A stretch of DNA of 64,000 nucleotides, from positions 124,001-188,000 of the forward strand of contig NZ_QOHJ01000005.1 of assembly GCF_003319185.1 (NCBI RefSeq). The letters run 5' to 3'. The DNA comes from Blastococcus sp. TF02A-30 (GTDB taxonomy: Bacteria; Actinomycetota; Actinomycetes; Mycobacteriales; Geodermatophilaceae). This document shows positions 1 to 12,253 of the stretch, in pieces. Both the position numbers and the translations under genes were made by a program. A model generated the notes under the pieces. That model saw nothing but the letters and a program-made list of their open reading frames with translations, had not been told where the DNA came from and ran no database searches. Numbering within the stretch: position 1 is the first letter of the stretch; the number at the start of each line of letters is the position of its first letter.

Positions 1-158
1 GCTCCTCGCAGCGGCGGTTCGAGCACCCCGTCGTCGGCACGCTGCTGCTCGAGCACCACCAGCTGACGCCCGCGGACGCCCCGGGGCTGCAGCTGGTCGT
101 CTACACCGCCGCCGAGGGCAGCGACGCCGCGGGCAAGCTGGCCCGCATGACGGCCTGA
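1..158 (+). CDS. C-terminal end of a probable MmyB-type HTH transcriptional regulator (partial)
   Basis: Only the last 51 codons are in the window; the frame enters from the left edge and ends at a TGA at 156-158. The visible residues include FEHPVVGTLLLEHHQL and LQLVVYTAAEGS. These resemble the end of the MmyB-like ligand-binding domain found downstream of an Xre-type helix-turn-helix in actinobacterial regulators, where a HPxVG...YxAxxGS pattern is usual. The DNA-binding part lies outside, so the regulated target is unknown. The assignment rests on a short tail. Confidence 0.6.
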   Translation, partial: SSQRRFEHPVVGTLLLEHHQLTPADAPGLQLVVYTAAEGSDAAGKLARMTA

Positions 159-196
159 GGCGGTCGACCGCCCGGCCGGTGGGAGGATGGCGTCCC

Positions 197-577
197 GTGG
201 AGACCCCCGTCCGGTTCCGGTTGAGTCGCGGCGCGCTGGTCGCCGTCGCCCTGCTCGTCCTGTGCGTGGCCCCGGCCGCCGCCGCCTCGCCGTGGGGGCT
301 GCCGCTGTTCCTGCTGCCGCTGGCCGCGGCGGTGTGGGTGCTGCGGGTGGGGGTGGACGTCGACGCCGACGCGGTGACCGCGCTCGGCGCCGTCGGCCGG
401 CGCCGGGTCCCGTGGGGCGAGCTGGCGGGCATCCGCGTCGGCGAGCGGGGCGACCTGTGGCTGGTCACCACCGCCGGCACCGAGGTGCGGCTGCCGGTGG
501 TCCGGGCGCGCGACCTGCTGCGGCTGGCCGAGGCCTCCGGCGGGCGGATCGCGCTGCCCGCCCCGCCGGCTCAGTAG
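197..577 (+). CDS. PH-domain membrane protein
   Basis: 126-residue protein. The GTG at 197 is chosen because a GGGAGGA ribosome-binding site lies at 181-187; an in-frame GTG at 179 would sit on top of that site. Two hydrophobic segments follow a short basic N-terminus (roughly residues 12-31 and 33-48). A small beta-rich cytoplasmic domain follows, with VPWGELAGIRVGERGDLWLVT and a C-terminal helix. This is the layout of the actinobacterial bPH_6 / low-molecular-weight antigen CFP-6 family, whose function is not established. It ends four bases beyond the stop of the convergent 2-hydroxyacid dehydrogenase. Confidence 0.75.
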   Translation: METPVRFRLSRGALVAVALLVLCVAPAAAASPWGLPLFLLPLAAAVWVLRVGVDVDADAVTALGAVGRRRVPWGELAGIRVGERGDLWLVTTAGTEVRLPVVRARDLLRLAEASGGRIALPAPPAQ

Positions 578-1515
578 TCGGCGACGACGTTCGCCAGCTC
601 CTCGCCCGCGAGCACCCGGGCCAACTGGTCGGTGACCGCCCGCGCGGCGCGGGCGTTGGTCTGCGGCACGGCGCCGCCGACGTGCGGGGTGAGCAGCAGA
701 CCGGGGGCCGACCACAGCGGGTGGCCCTCGGGCAGCGGCTCGGGGTCGGTGACGTCGAGCGCGGCGCGCAGCCGGCCCGCGGCCAGCTCGGCGAGCAGGG
801 CGTCGGTGTCGACGACGACGCCGCGCGCCGCGTTCACCAGGAGGGCGCCGTCGGCCATCGCGGCGAGGAAACGGGCGTCGACCAGTCCGGTGGTCTCCGG
901 CGTGACCGGCACCAGGAGCACGACGACGTCGGCGTGCGGCAGCAGGTCGGGCAGCTGGTCGGTGCCGTGCACCCCCTCCCGGGCGGTGCGCGCGACGAAG
1001 GTGACCTCGACGTCGAAGGGCGCCATCATCCGGGCCACGGTGCGCCCGATGTCGCCGGCGCCGACGACCAGCACCCGGGCGCCGACCAGCGACCGGTGCG
1101 TGGCCGGCGCCCAGCGGCCCTGCTCCTGGGCGCGGACGAAGTCGGGCAGCCCGCGCTGGGCGGCGAGCACGGCCGAGAGGACCCACTCGGCGGTCGACGG
1201 CGTGTGCGCGCCGCGGGCGTTGCAGAGGACCACGCCCTCGGGCAGCCGGCCGGCGAACTTCTCGGCGCCGGCGCTGAGCAGCTGCACGAGGCGCAGCTCC
1301 GGCAGCGCCTCGACGAAGCCGGGCGGCAGGTCGGCGCCACCGCTGCGCGGCACCCACACCTGCGCCTGCGCGGCCTCGCCCGACGGCGGCCCGTCCGCGG
1401 CGTCGACCCGGAACGCGCGCACCCGCGGCGACACCGCCTCGACGGCGTCGGCGAGCGCCCGGGAGGGCACGAGGACGCGCAGCGGCTGGTCGGGGTGCAG
1501 GCTCAGTCGGGGCAC
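571..1515 (-). CDS. D-isomer-specific 2-hydroxyacid dehydrogenase
   Basis: 314-residue cytosolic NAD(P)-dependent oxidoreductase of the D-2-hydroxyacid dehydrogenase family, predicted to interconvert a 2-oxoacid and a D-2-hydroxyacid. The Rossmann glycine motif VGAGDIG lies near residue 150. The family's catalytic Arg (NAARGVVVD), Glu (DPEPLPEGHPLW) and His (LTPHVGG) are all visible. Length is normal. Start GTG 1515: no ribosome-binding site, but TAGAGT on the minus strand ends 6 bases upstream, suggesting a leaderless message. It is divergent from the lipoprotein gene at 1564. The substrate cannot be told; relatives are often annotated phosphoglycerate dehydrogenase-like. Confidence 0.88.
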   Translation of the reverse strand: MPRLSLHPDQPLRVLVPSRALADAVEAVSPRVRAFRVDAADGPPSGEAAQAQVWVPRSGGADLPPGFVEALPELRLVQLLSAGAEKFAGRLPEGVVLCNARGAHTPSTAEWVLSAVLAAQRGLPDFVRAQEQGRWAPATHRSLVGARVLVVGAGDIGRTVARMMAPFDVEVTFVARTAREGVHGTDQLPDLLPHADVVVLLVPVTPETTGLVDARFLAAMADGALLVNAARGVVVDTDALLAELAAGRLRAALDVTDPEPLPEGHPLWSAPGLLLTPHVGGAVPQTNARAARAVTDQLARVLAGEELANVVADY

Positions 1516-1521
1516 GGCCCG

Positions 1522-1527
1522 ACTCTA
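1522..1527 (-). promoter_or_regulatory. -10 element of a leaderless promoter (2-hydroxyacid dehydrogenase)
   Basis: Minus-strand TAGAGT followed by a 6-base gap to the GTG at 1515. The TANNNT pattern at this distance places transcription start at or near the start codon. No Shine-Dalgarno sequence is present. Confidence 0.5.
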
Positions 1528-1550
1528 GGCAGACGTCCAGGAACCGCACG

Positions 1551-1556
1551 TACTGT
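1551..1556 (+). promoter_or_regulatory. -10 element of a leaderless promoter (lipoprotein), overlapping the divergent promoter
   Basis: TACTGT with a 7-base gap to the GTG at 1564, which selects that codon over the GTG at 1555 lying inside the element. The divergent -10 is only 23 bases away, so each promoter's -35 region falls beside the other's -10. Confidence 0.5.
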
Positions 1557-1563
1557 GATCGGG

Positions 1564-2709
1564 GTGGGGCGGTCGACGGCGGTGCGCACGCGGCGGCTGC
1601 TCGCCGTCGCCGCCGCCGGGCTGCTGCTGGCCGGCTGCGGCGACGACGGCTACGAGCCCGCCGGCCCCTTCCGCCCGCTGCCCGAGGGCCAGCCGCCCCA
1701 GGTGGGGCCGCCGTCGTCGCAGGCGCCGGTCCCCGGCGAACCGGCCGAGCCCGGTGCCGAGGAGGAGGGCGGGGACCCCAACGTCGTCGCCACCGGCCTG
1801 TCGGTGCCCACGGGGCTGGCGCTGCTGCCCGACGGCAGCGCCGTGGTCGGCGAGCGCGACACCGGCCGGTTGCTGCAGGTCTTCCCCGACCGCTCCCCCG
1901 CCCGCGAGCTGATGACCCTGCCGGGCGTCGACACCGCCGGTGACGGCGGGCTGCTCGGGCTGGCGATCTCGCCGACCTATCCCGAGGACGGGCTGCTGTA
2001 CGCCTACGTCTCGACGGCCACCGACAACCGCGTGGTGCGCTTCCCGATCGGCGGCACCCCCAACCCGGTGCTCACCGGGATCCCCCGCGGCGAGGTGCAC
2101 AACGGCGGCGGGCTGGTGTTCGACGCCGAGGGCCACCTGCTCGTGGGGACCGGGGACACCGGGAACCCGGCGCTGTCGACCGACCCCGCGTCGCTGGCCG
2201 GCAAGGTGCTCCGGGTCGACGTGTTCGGCCGGGCGGTGGGGGCGGGCGGTCCGGTGTTCAGCAGCGGCCACCGCGACGTCACCGCGGTGTGCACGGCCGG
2301 CGACCAGGGCACCTACGCGGCCGACGCCTCGCGGGAGGGCCCGGACGAGCTCGACCGGCTCACCGAGGGCGGGGACCACGGCCCGGGCGGCATCCCCCCG
2401 CTCGTCGAGATCCCGGTCGGCGAGGACGGGCTCGGCGGCTGCGCCGCGGCCGGCAGCGGCGTCTTCCTGGGCGCGCTCGACGGCCGGCGCGTGCACGCCG
2501 TCGCGCTGGACGAGAACGGCGCCGTCACCGGTGAGCCCGAGGAGTTCCTGGGCGACGAGTACGGCCGGCTGCGCACCGTCGTCCTCGACCCGCAGGGCGC
2601 GCTGTGGATCACCACGTCCAACCGCGACGGGATCGGGACGCCCGCTGCGGACGACGACAAGGTGCTGCGCATCCAGCCGCCGTCCGCCGCGGGAGGCAGT
2701 CCGCTCTAG
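1564..2709 (+). CDS. Glucose/sorbosone dehydrogenase-like (PQQ-type beta-propeller) lipoprotein
   Basis: 381-residue secreted lipoprotein. The N-terminus has a basic stretch, a hydrophobic run and the lipobox LLAGC near residue 24, so it should be anchored to the outer face of the membrane. A Pro/Gly/Glu-rich linker follows, then a beta-propeller with [44 protein letters not shown] and [12 protein letters not shown]. These are typical of the glucose/sorbosone dehydrogenase family (PF07995-like), whose members oxidise sugars using PQQ in some cases. The sugar substrate and PQQ dependence cannot be read here. Its stop shares the bases CTAG with the convergent gatB stop. Confidence 0.8.
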   Translation: MGRSTAVRTRRLLAVAAAGLLLAGCGDDGYEPAGPFRPLPEGQPPQVGPPSSQAPVPGEPAEPGAEEEGGDPNVVATGLSVPTGLALLPDGSAVVGERDTGRLLQVFPDRSPARELMTLPGVDTAGDGGLLGLAISPTYPEDGLLYAYVSTATDNRVVRFPIGGTPNPVLTGIPRGEVHNGGGLVFDAEGHLLVGTGDTGNPALSTDPASLAGKVLRVDVFGRAVGAGGPVFSSGHRDVTAVCTAGDQGTYAADASREGPDELDRLTEGGDHGPGGIPPLVEIPVGEDGLGGCAAAGSGVFLGALDGRRVHAVALDENGAVTGEPEEFLGDEYGRLRTVVLDPQGALWITTSNRDGIGTPAADDDKVLRIQPPSAAGGSPL

Positions 2710-4208
2710 GAGCTGACCAGCCGCTCCTCGAGCATGCGCTTCACGGTGGCGGCGTCGGCCTTGCCCCGGGTGGTCTTCATGACCGCGCCGACGAGCGCAC
2801 CGATGGCCTGCACCTTCCCGCCGCGCACCTTGTCGGCGACGTCGGGGTTGCCCTCGATGGCGGCCTCGACCGCGGCGACCAGCTCGTCGGAGTCGCCCAT
2901 GACGGCCAGGCCGCGCGACTTGACGACCGCTGCCGGGTCGCCCTCGCCCGCGAGCACGCCGTCCAGCGCCTGGCGGGCGAGCTGGTCGTTGACCGTGCCG
3001 GCCTGGACCAGCCCGGCCAGCTCCGCGACCTGCGCCGGGGTCACCGGCAGCTGCGCGAGCTCGACGCCGGCGTCGTTGGCGCGGCGGGCCAGCTCGCCCA
3101 GCCACCACTTGCGGGCGTCGGCCGGGGTGGCCCCGGCGGCGACGGTCCCGGCGACCAGCTCGACGGCACCGGCGTTCGCGATCCACGCCATCTCGGTGGC
3201 CGACAGGCCCCACTCCTCCTGCAGCCGCACGCGGCGGGCGGCGGGGAGCTCCGGCAGCGCGGCCCGCAGCTTCTCGATCCACTCCTCGTCGGGGGCGATC
3301 GGCACGAGGTCGGGCTCCGGGAAGTACCGGTAGTCGGTCGCCTCCTCCTTGCTGCGCCCCTCCGAGGTGCTGCCGGAGTCCTCGTGGAAGTGCCGGGTCT
3401 CCTGCACCACGCGCCGGCCGGCGTCCAGGACGGCGGCCTGGCGGCGCATCTCGAAGCGCACCGAGCGCTCGACCGAGCGCAGCGAGTTCACGTTCTTGGT
3501 CTCGGTGCGGGTGCCCCACTCGAGGCTGCCGATCGGGGCCAGCGAGGTGTTGACGTCCGAGCGCAGGTTGCCCTGCTCCATGCGGACCTCGGAGACGCCC
3601 AGGGCGAGCAGGATCTCGCGCAGCTCGGTGACGTAGGCCTTGGCCACCTCGGGGGCCTTGGCGCCGGTGCCCGGGATCGGCCGGGTCACGATCTCCACGA
3701 GCGGGATGCCGGCGCGGTTGTAGTCGACCAGCGAGTGGTCGGCACCGTGGATCCGGCCGGTGGCGCCACCGACGTGCAGGTTCTTGCCGGTGTCCTCCTC
3801 GATGTGCACCCGCTCGATCTCGACGCGGTAGGTCTCGCCGTCCACCTCGACGTCCAGGTGGCCGGCGGTGCACAGCGGCTCGTCGTACTGGCTGGTCTGG
3901 AAGCCCTTGGGGATGTCCGGGTAGAAGTAGTTCTTCCGGGCGAAGCGGGACCAGCTCGCGATGCGGCAGCCGAGGGCCAGGCCGATGCGGATGGTCGACT
4001 CGATGGCCGCCTCGTTGACCACCGGCAGCGCGCCGGGCAGGCCCAGGCAGACGGGGCAGGTCTGGGTGTTCGGCTCGGCCCCGAAGGTGGTGGAGCAGCC
4101 GCAGAACATCTTCGAGGCGGTGCCCAGCTCGACGTGGGTCTCCAGCCCGATGACCGGCTCGTAGCGGGTCAGCACCTCGTCGAAGTCGACCAGGGTGTCG
4201 GTGCTCAC
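2706..4208 (-). CDS. gatB: Asp-tRNA(Asn)/Glu-tRNA(Gln) amidotransferase subunit B
   Basis: 500 residues, full length for GatB. With GatA and GatC it converts Glu-tRNA(Gln) (and Asp-tRNA(Asn) where needed) into the amidated tRNA; GatB is the tRNA-binding kinase-like subunit. Visible signatures are [11 protein letters not shown] near the N-terminus, zinc-type cysteines in MFCGCSTTF and [23 protein letters not shown], and a C-terminal YqeY-like helical tail ending in [16 protein letters not shown]. The start overlaps the stop of the small membrane gene by 4 bases, so translation is probably coupled within the gatC-gatA-x-gatB operon. Confidence 0.97.
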   Translation of the reverse strand: MSTDTLVDFDEVLTRYEPVIGLETHVELGTASKMFCGCSTTFGAEPNTQTCPVCLGLPGALPVVNEAAIESTIRIGLALGCRIASWSRFARKNYFYPDIPKGFQTSQYDEPLCTAGHLDVEVDGETYRVEIERVHIEEDTGKNLHVGGATGRIHGADHSLVDYNRAGIPLVEIVTRPIPGTGAKAPEVAKAYVTELREILLALGVSEVRMEQGNLRSDVNTSLAPIGSLEWGTRTETKNVNSLRSVERSVRFEMRRQAAVLDAGRRVVQETRHFHEDSGSTSEGRSKEEATDYRYFPEPDLVPIAPDEEWIEKLRAALPELPAARRVRLQEEWGLSATEMAWIANAGAVELVAGTVAAGATPADARKWWLGELARRANDAGVELAQLPVTPAQVAELAGLVQAGTVNDQLARQALDGVLAGEGDPAAVVKSRGLAVMGDSDELVAAVEAAIEGNPDVADKVRGGKVQAIGALVGAVMKTTRGKADAATVKRMLEERLVSS

Positions 4209-4393
4209 GGGGTGGGGTCCTCCTTCGAGGCGGTGCGCTCGGCGCGACCGGTCAGCACGGCGCCGACCGCGGTCAGCACGCCGAGGACGAGAAAGACGGC
4301 GAAGACGGGGCGGCCGGTGGCGATCCAGCCGACGACCCCCGCGACGATGACGAACGCGGTGAGGCCCCAGGCGGCCTTGAGCGCCCCGTTCAC
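4205..4393 (-). CDS. Small two-helix membrane protein inside the gatCAB operon
   Basis: 62-residue protein with two hydrophobic segments (about residues 9-26 and 29-47) and a charged C-terminus. The start is the GTG at 4393, overlapping the gatA stop by 4 bases; its stop overlaps the gatB start by 4 bases. It therefore sits translationally coupled between gatA and gatB, where M. tuberculosis has pfkA instead (from family knowledge). No motif identifies a function. The tight coupling and sensible hydrophobic pattern argue that it is a real gene rather than a chance frame. Confidence 0.75.
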   Translation of the reverse strand: MNGALKAAWGLTAFVIVAGVVGWIATGRPVFAVFLVLGVLTAVGAVLTGRAERTASKEDPTP

Positions 4394-5928
4394 GCGGCGC
4401 CCCCCGCGGGGGTGGCGAGCCCGTCGAGGAACCGGTGCCCGCGGGCGGAGTCCTGGGCGGCCTCCAGCGCGGCGGCGACCGTGTAGCAGCGGTCGTCGGC
4501 CAGGGCCGGTGCCATCACCTGGAAGCCGACGGGCAGGCCGTCGGAGAGCCCGCACGGCACGGAGATCGCCGGGAGGCCGGCGAGGCTCGCCGGCAGCGTG
4601 CACAGGTCGGCGGCGTACATGGCGATCGGGTCGTCCACTCGCGCGCCCACCGGCCAGGCGACGGTCGGGCTGGTCGGGCTGACCAGCACGTCGACGTCGT
4701 CCCAGGCGGAGGTGAAGTCGCGGGTGATCAGCGTGCGGACCTTCTGCGCCTGCCCGTAGTAGGCCTCGTAGTAGCCGCTGGACAGCGCGTAGGTGCCGAG
4801 GATGATCCGGCGCTTCACCTCGGGGCCGAAGCCCTGCTCGCGGGTGAGCGCCATGACCTCGTCGAGGTCGCGGCTGCCGTCGTCGCCGACGCGCAGCCCG
4901 TACCGGACGCCGTCGAAGCGGGCCAGGTTGGACGACGCCTCGCTCGGCGCGATCAGGTAGTAGGCCGGCAGGGCGAGGTCGAAGGCCGGGCAGGAGACCT
5001 GCCGGACCTCGGCACCCATGCCCTCGAGCAGCGCGACCGCCTCGGCGAAGCGGGCGAGCACCCCGGGCTCGTAGCCGTCGGTGTGCCCGTCGCCGCCCAG
5101 CTCGGTGACGACGCCGACGCGCAGCCCCGTGAGGTCGCCCTCGGCGCCGCGGCGGGCCGCCTCGGCGAGGACGCCCACCGGCGCGTCGATGCTGGTGGAG
5201 TCGAGCGGGTCGTGCCCGCCGATGGCCTCGTGCAGCAGCGCGGCGTCGAGGACGGTCCGCGTCATCGGCCCGGCCTGGTCGAGGCTCGACGAGAACGCGA
5301 TGAGGCCGAAGCGGGACACCGAGCCGTAGGTGGGCTTGTGCCCGACCAGGCCGGTGACGGCGGCCGGCTGGCGGATCGAGCCGCCGGTGTCGGTGCCGAT
5401 GGCCCAGGGCGCCAGGCTGCCCGCGACCGCGGCCGACGAGCCGCCGGAGGAGCCGCCGGGGATGCGGTCGTGGTCCCACGGGTTGCGGGTGACCTTGTAG
5501 GCGGAGTTCTCGGTGGAGGAGCCCATCGCGAACTCGTCCATGTTGGTCTTGCCGAGCAGCACGGTGCCGGCGGCCTTGAGCCGCGCCGCGACGGTGGCGT
5601 CGTACGGCGGTCGCCAGCCCTCGAGGATCTTCGAGCCGCTGGTGGTGGGCACGCCCTCGGTGACGACGACGTCCTTGAGCGCGAGCGGGATGCCGGCCAG
5701 CGGGCCGAGCTCCTCGCCCTTGGCGCGGGCGGCGTCGATCTCGCCGGCCGCGGCGAGCGCGGCGTCGGCGTCGACGTGGAGGTAGGCGCCCAGGTCGCCG
5801 TCGGTGGCCTGGATCCGGTCCAGGTAGGCCTGGGTCACCTCGGCGGAGCTGACCTCGCCGGCGGCGAGCAGCCGACCGAGCTCGGCGGCGTCGGTGCTGG
5901 TCAGGGGCGCGCTCACGGGGGTGCTCAC
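4390..5928 (-). CDS. gatA: Asp-tRNA(Asn)/Glu-tRNA(Gln) amidotransferase subunit A
   Basis: 512-residue amidase-signature enzyme that releases ammonia from glutamine for the GatCAB complex. The catalytic Ser-cisSer-Lys set is visible: Lys85 in [10 protein letters not shown] and the Gly/Ser-rich stretch [14 protein letters not shown] followed by [15 protein letters not shown] 5928 is chosen because it overlaps the gatC stop by 4 bases and gives the usual length. The downstream small membrane gene begins inside its stop. Confidence 0.97.
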   Translation of the reverse strand: MSTPVSAPLTSTDAAELGRLLAAGEVSSAEVTQAYLDRIQATDGDLGAYLHVDADAALAAAGEIDAARAKGEELGPLAGIPLALKDVVVTEGVPTTSGSKILEGWRPPYDATVAARLKAAGTVLLGKTNMDEFAMGSSTENSAYKVTRNPWDHDRIPGGSSGGSSAAVAGSLAPWAIGTDTGGSIRQPAAVTGLVGHKPTYGSVSRFGLIAFSSSLDQAGPMTRTVLDAALLHEAIGGHDPLDSTSIDAPVGVLAEAARRGAEGDLTGLRVGVVTELGGDGHTDGYEPGVLARFAEAVALLEGMGAEVRQVSCPAFDLALPAYYLIAPSEASSNLARFDGVRYGLRVGDDGSRDLDEVMALTREQGFGPEVKRRIILGTYALSSGYYEAYYGQAQKVRTLITRDFTSAWDDVDVLVSPTSPTVAWPVGARVDDPIAMYAADLCTLPASLAGLPAISVPCGLSDGLPVGFQVMAPALADDRCYTVAAALEAAQDSARGHRFLDGLATPAGGAA

Positions 5929-6242
5929 GCCTCCTCCCCCAGGATGCGCGGCACGCGGAAGCGGTCGTCCTCGGCGGCCGGCGCACCGGCCAGGACCACC
6001 TCGCGCGGCAGGCTCGGACGGGCGACGTCCGGCCGCATGACGTTGGTCATGGGCACCGCGTGCGTGGTCGGCGGGACGTCGGCGACGTCGGCCTTGCCGA
6101 CCTGCGCGACCGCGTCCAGCACGGCGGCCAGCTGCCCGGCGAAGAGGTCGAGCTCCTCGTCGGTCACCGCCAGCCGGGCCAGGTGCGCCAGGTGGGCCAC
6201 CTCGTCTCGGGACAGCTGACCCTTCGGGGACGGCGTGCTCAT
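5925..6242 (-). CDS. gatC: Asp-tRNA(Asn)/Glu-tRNA(Gln) amidotransferase subunit C
   Basis: 105-residue GatC, first gene of the operon. It stabilises GatA and mediates assembly with GatB. The conserved N-terminal pattern [28 protein letters not shown] and the later [18 protein letters not shown] are typical of the family. It is divergent from the ACT-domain gene, with 178 bases between the two starts, in which the operon promoter must lie. No obvious -10 sits immediately upstream. Confidence 0.96.
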   Translation of the reverse strand: MSTPSPKGQLSRDEVAHLAHLARLAVTDEELDLFAGQLAAVLDAVAQVGKADVADVPPTTHAVPMTNVMRPDVARPSLPREVVLAGAPAAEDDRFRVPRILGEEA

Positions 6243-6420
6243 TCGGGGCGGAACTCCACTTCAGCGGTGCGCGACGGTCTCGCCGGCGGCCCTTCCCTGG
6301 ACCGGGGCCTGACCTTGCCACTGTACGTGGGGGGTCCCGGCGCCCCGTCAGCGTGAGAAGCTGCCCGTGCCCACGATCGACGCGGATCGGCGCTCACGCG
6401 AGGACGAGTCCGGAGGAACC

Positions 6421-7089
6421 GTGTCCTATCTCCTGCGCCTGGTCGTGCCCGACCGGCCCGGCATCCTGGGTGCCGTCGCGACCGCGCTCGGCACCGCGGG
6501 CATCGACATCGTGTCCCTCGACGTGCTCGAGCGCGGCAACGGCGTCGCCGTGGACGACGTCGTGGTCGACCTGCCCCCGGACCGGCTGCCCGACAGCCTG
6601 ATCACCGTGGCCCAGGGCATCCCCGGCGTGCAGGTGGAGTCGCTGCGGCCGTTCGCCGGCCCGCTGGACACCCACCGCGAGCTGGAGCTGCTGGAGTCGC
6701 TGTCCCGCGCGGGTGCGGGGACGGCGGAGAAGCTCCTCGCCGCCGAGCTGCCGCGGGTCTTCCACGCCGGGTGGGCGGTGGTCCTCGACTGCGGGCCGAC
6801 CGTCGGCTGGCAGGTCATCGCGGCCTCCGACGCGGCCCCCGCGTTCGACGACGTCGAGCTGCCCTGGATGCCGCTGACCACGCCCCGGCTCCTGCCGAGC
6901 GAGGACGACTGGGTGCCCGAGCGGTGGCGCGAGATGATGATCGAGATGATGGCGACGCCGTACGGCGGGGACGGCTGCGCCGTGGTGCTGGGCCGCTCCG
7001 GCGGGCCGGCGTTCCGCCGCTCGGAGCTGCTGCGGCTGGTGCACCTGACCGGCATCGCCGCGACCGTGACGTACCTGCCACCGGCCTGA
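6421..7089 (+). CDS. ACT-domain protein divergent from gatC
   Basis: 222 residues from the GTG at 6421, which has GGAGGA about 5 bases upstream; an in-frame ATG at 6367 has no such site. The N-terminus YLLRLVVPDRPGILGAVATALG...GIDIVSLDV is a clear ACT fold, the small ligand-binding domain that usually binds amino acids. The rest resembles a single weakly conserved C-terminal domain of unknown role. A gene of this type sits next to gatC in mycobacteria (Rv3013-like). It could sense an amino acid relevant to tRNA amidation, but that is inference. Confidence 0.8.
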   Translation: MSYLLRLVVPDRPGILGAVATALGTAGIDIVSLDVLERGNGVAVDDVVVDLPPDRLPDSLITVAQGIPGVQVESLRPFAGPLDTHRELELLESLSRAGAGTAEKLLAAELPRVFHAGWAVVLDCGPTVGWQVIAASDAAPAFDDVELPWMPLTTPRLLPSEDDWVPERWREMMIEMMATPYGGDGCAVVLGRSGGPAFRRSELLRLVHLTGIAATVTYLPPA

Positions 7090-7206
7090 CCCAGGAGCAG
7101 TCGGCCGACTCCCGGTCCGCCATCCCGGGCCGCCCGTCGGAGGCCCGGCTCCTTGACGCCGCGCTTCGCCGCAGACCTGCGTGCGCCGCCCGAGAACTGT
7201 CAGTGG

Positions 7207-7222
7207 TCGAACATACGATCGA
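7207..7222 (+). promoter_or_regulatory. SOS-box-like site (LexA) upstream of the HNH gene
   Basis: TCGAACATACGATCGA matches the actinobacterial/mycobacterial LexA consensus TCGAAC-N4-GTTCGA at 11 of 12 fixed bases. It encloses a TACGAT -10-like element at 7214-7219, which lies 7 bases before the ATG at 7227. LexA binding would therefore cover the promoter of a leaderless message. Confidence 0.65.
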
Positions 7223-7226
7223 TCAC

Positions 7227-9065
7227 ATGACAGCGGCTCCCGCTCCGCCCGCCCCCGCGGTGGGGTGGGCGGTGGGTGCGCTGGGTGCGATGCAGGCCGC
7301 GGACCGGGAGATCGCCCGGCAGACGGCGGTGCGTGCTCGCGCGGTGGCGGAGTTCGCCGCGTCGCGGCCGGCATCGGCCGACCGGCAGCCGGGTGAGCCG
7401 GGGGCGATGAGCGCGGGGCGCCGCGCGGCGCGGGACGAGGTGCTGGCGGACGTGAGCGAGTGGGCCGCGCCGGAGCTGGTCATCGCGCTGTCGATCAGCC
7501 AGCCGGCGGCCGAGGACCTGCTGGAGCGCTCGCTGGCCCTGGTCCACCGGCTGCCGGGCGTGCTGGCCGCGCTGGAGGCCGGGCGGCTGCACGTCGGGCA
7601 CCTGCGGCCGCTGCTCGACCACGTCGCCCCGATCGCCGACGCGACCGTGCGGGGGTGGGTGGAGCGGGAGGCTCTGGACTGGGTAGCCGGCCGGTCGGTG
7701 ACCACCCCGCCACAGCTCGGGGCGAAGCTGCGCCGGCTGGTGCTGGCCCACGACGCGGAGGCCGCCGCCCGGCGGCTGGTGAAGGCGCTGCGCGAGCGCG
7801 GCATCTCCGCCCGTCCCGACCACCGCGAGGGCATGTCGGTGGTCACCGCCCTGCTCACCACACCGGAGGCGGCGGCGCTGATGGACGCCCTGGGCCGCTA
7901 CGCCGACGCCCTCGACGAGCCCGGGGACCGCCGGACCCGCGGCCAGAAGATGACCGACGTGCTGCTGGACCTCGTGCTGCGCCCGGGCGAGCACGACCAC
8001 GGCCCGGTGCGGGCGCAGCTGACCGTGGTCGCCGGGGTGCCGGCGCTGCTGGGCGGGAACCAGCCGGGAGAGATCGGCGGGCAGGCCGTGCCCGCGGAGA
8101 TGGTCCGCGCCCTGGCCCGGGCCCTCGGCCTGCTCCCCGCTGCCGACGGCGCGCCGGCCGCCGAGCGCGCCGACATCGACGCCGAGCGGTGGACCGCGGC
8201 CGACGAGCGCTGGTGGGCCGATGTCGAAGCACGGGCGCTGCGCGGCGAGTGGGGCGGCGAGGACGAGCCACCGCCGGAGGTGATGGAGCAGATCTGGGCA
8301 CGTGAAGCCGCCTGGTACCCACCCGACGATGGCCTCGACGAGCCGGCACGGGCCCAGCAGCCCGACGACGACACCGCCACCCCTGCCGCGACCGGTACCG
8401 GTGGGTGGGCGACCGCCGACACGGCCGTGGACGCCGCCGGCGCTGCGCTGCTCGACCTCGACTCCGCGCTGGGCCGTGCCCGCCGGGCAGTGGCCGACGC
8501 CGAGCGCGCGGACGCGCTCGACGAGCACGCCTGGCAGCTCAGCCCTGCCGGCCGGATCAGCGCAGCCGGCAACGCCCTCGACGCCCTGGCCGCAGCCACC
8601 GACGCGTCGCGGGCCGCCCTCGCCGACCTGCTGGAGGCCACCGCCGGCGGCGGGTTGGCCGACCGGCCCCGCATCGCGCTCGTCGACGAGCTCACCGGCG
8701 CGCTGCTCGCCCTGACCGACGCCCCCGAGCTGCGCCGGGCCGCCCAGCACGGCACCGGTCTCGGCCCACCACCACCCACCGACGGCTACCGGCCCGCCAC
8801 CCGCCTCGACCGCTACGTGCGCGCCCGCGACCGGCGCTGCCGCCAGCCAGGCTGCCGCCGCCTCGTCGCCCGCGGCGAACTCGACCACGACCGGCCGTAT
8901 CCCGACGGCCCCACCGCCGCGCACAACCTCACCGGCTTCTGCACCGGCCACCACCGCGGCAAGCACCAGGCCCCCGGCTGGACCTACGACCTCCGGCCCG
9001 ACGGCACCCTCACCGTCACCACACCCAGCGGCCTGACCGCCACGACGACACCGCCGCCCTACTGA
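7227..9065 (+). CDS. DUF222 / HNH endonuclease-domain protein (13E12 repeat family type)
   Basis: 612 residues. A DUF222-type helical region fills most of the N-terminal two thirds. A variable acidic, Pro-rich insert lies around residues 330-400. A C-terminal HNH nuclease carries RRCRQPGC, GELDHDRPYP, AAHNLTGFC and HHRGKH: zinc cysteines plus the DH...N...H catalytic pattern. The family is multicopy in actinobacteria and some mycobacterial 13E12 genes are LexA-controlled. Start ATG 7227 is supported by the -10 exactly 7 bases upstream. DNA cleavage is predicted from the motif; target and biological role are unknown. Confidence 0.85.
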   Translation: MTAAPAPPAPAVGWAVGALGAMQAADREIARQTAVRARAVAEFAASRPASADRQPGEPGAMSAGRRAARDEVLADVSEWAAPELVIALSISQPAAEDLLERSLALVHRLPGVLAALEAGRLHVGHLRPLLDHVAPIADATVRGWVEREALDWVAGRSVTTPPQLGAKLRRLVLAHDAEAAARRLVKALRERGISARPDHREGMSVVTALLTTPEAAALMDALGRYADALDEPGDRRTRGQKMTDVLLDLVLRPGEHDHGPVRAQLTVVAGVPALLGGNQPGEIGGQAVPAEMVRALARALGLLPAADGAPAAERADIDAERWTAADERWWADVEARALRGEWGGEDEPPPEVMEQIWAREAAWYPPDDGLDEPARAQQPDDDTATPAATGTGGWATADTAVDAAGAALLDLDSALGRARRAVADAERADALDEHAWQLSPAGRISAAGNALDALAAATDASRAALADLLEATAGGGLADRPRIALVDELTGALLALTDAPELRRAAQHGTGLGPPPPTDGYRPATRLDRYVRARDRRCRQPGCRRLVARGELDHDRPYPDGPTAAHNLTGFCTGHHRGKHQAPGWTYDLRPDGTLTVTTPSGLTATTTPPPY

Positions 9066-9075
9066 CCGATGGGGG

Positions 9076-12249
<3,174 letters not shown>

Positions 12250-12253
<4 letters not shown>

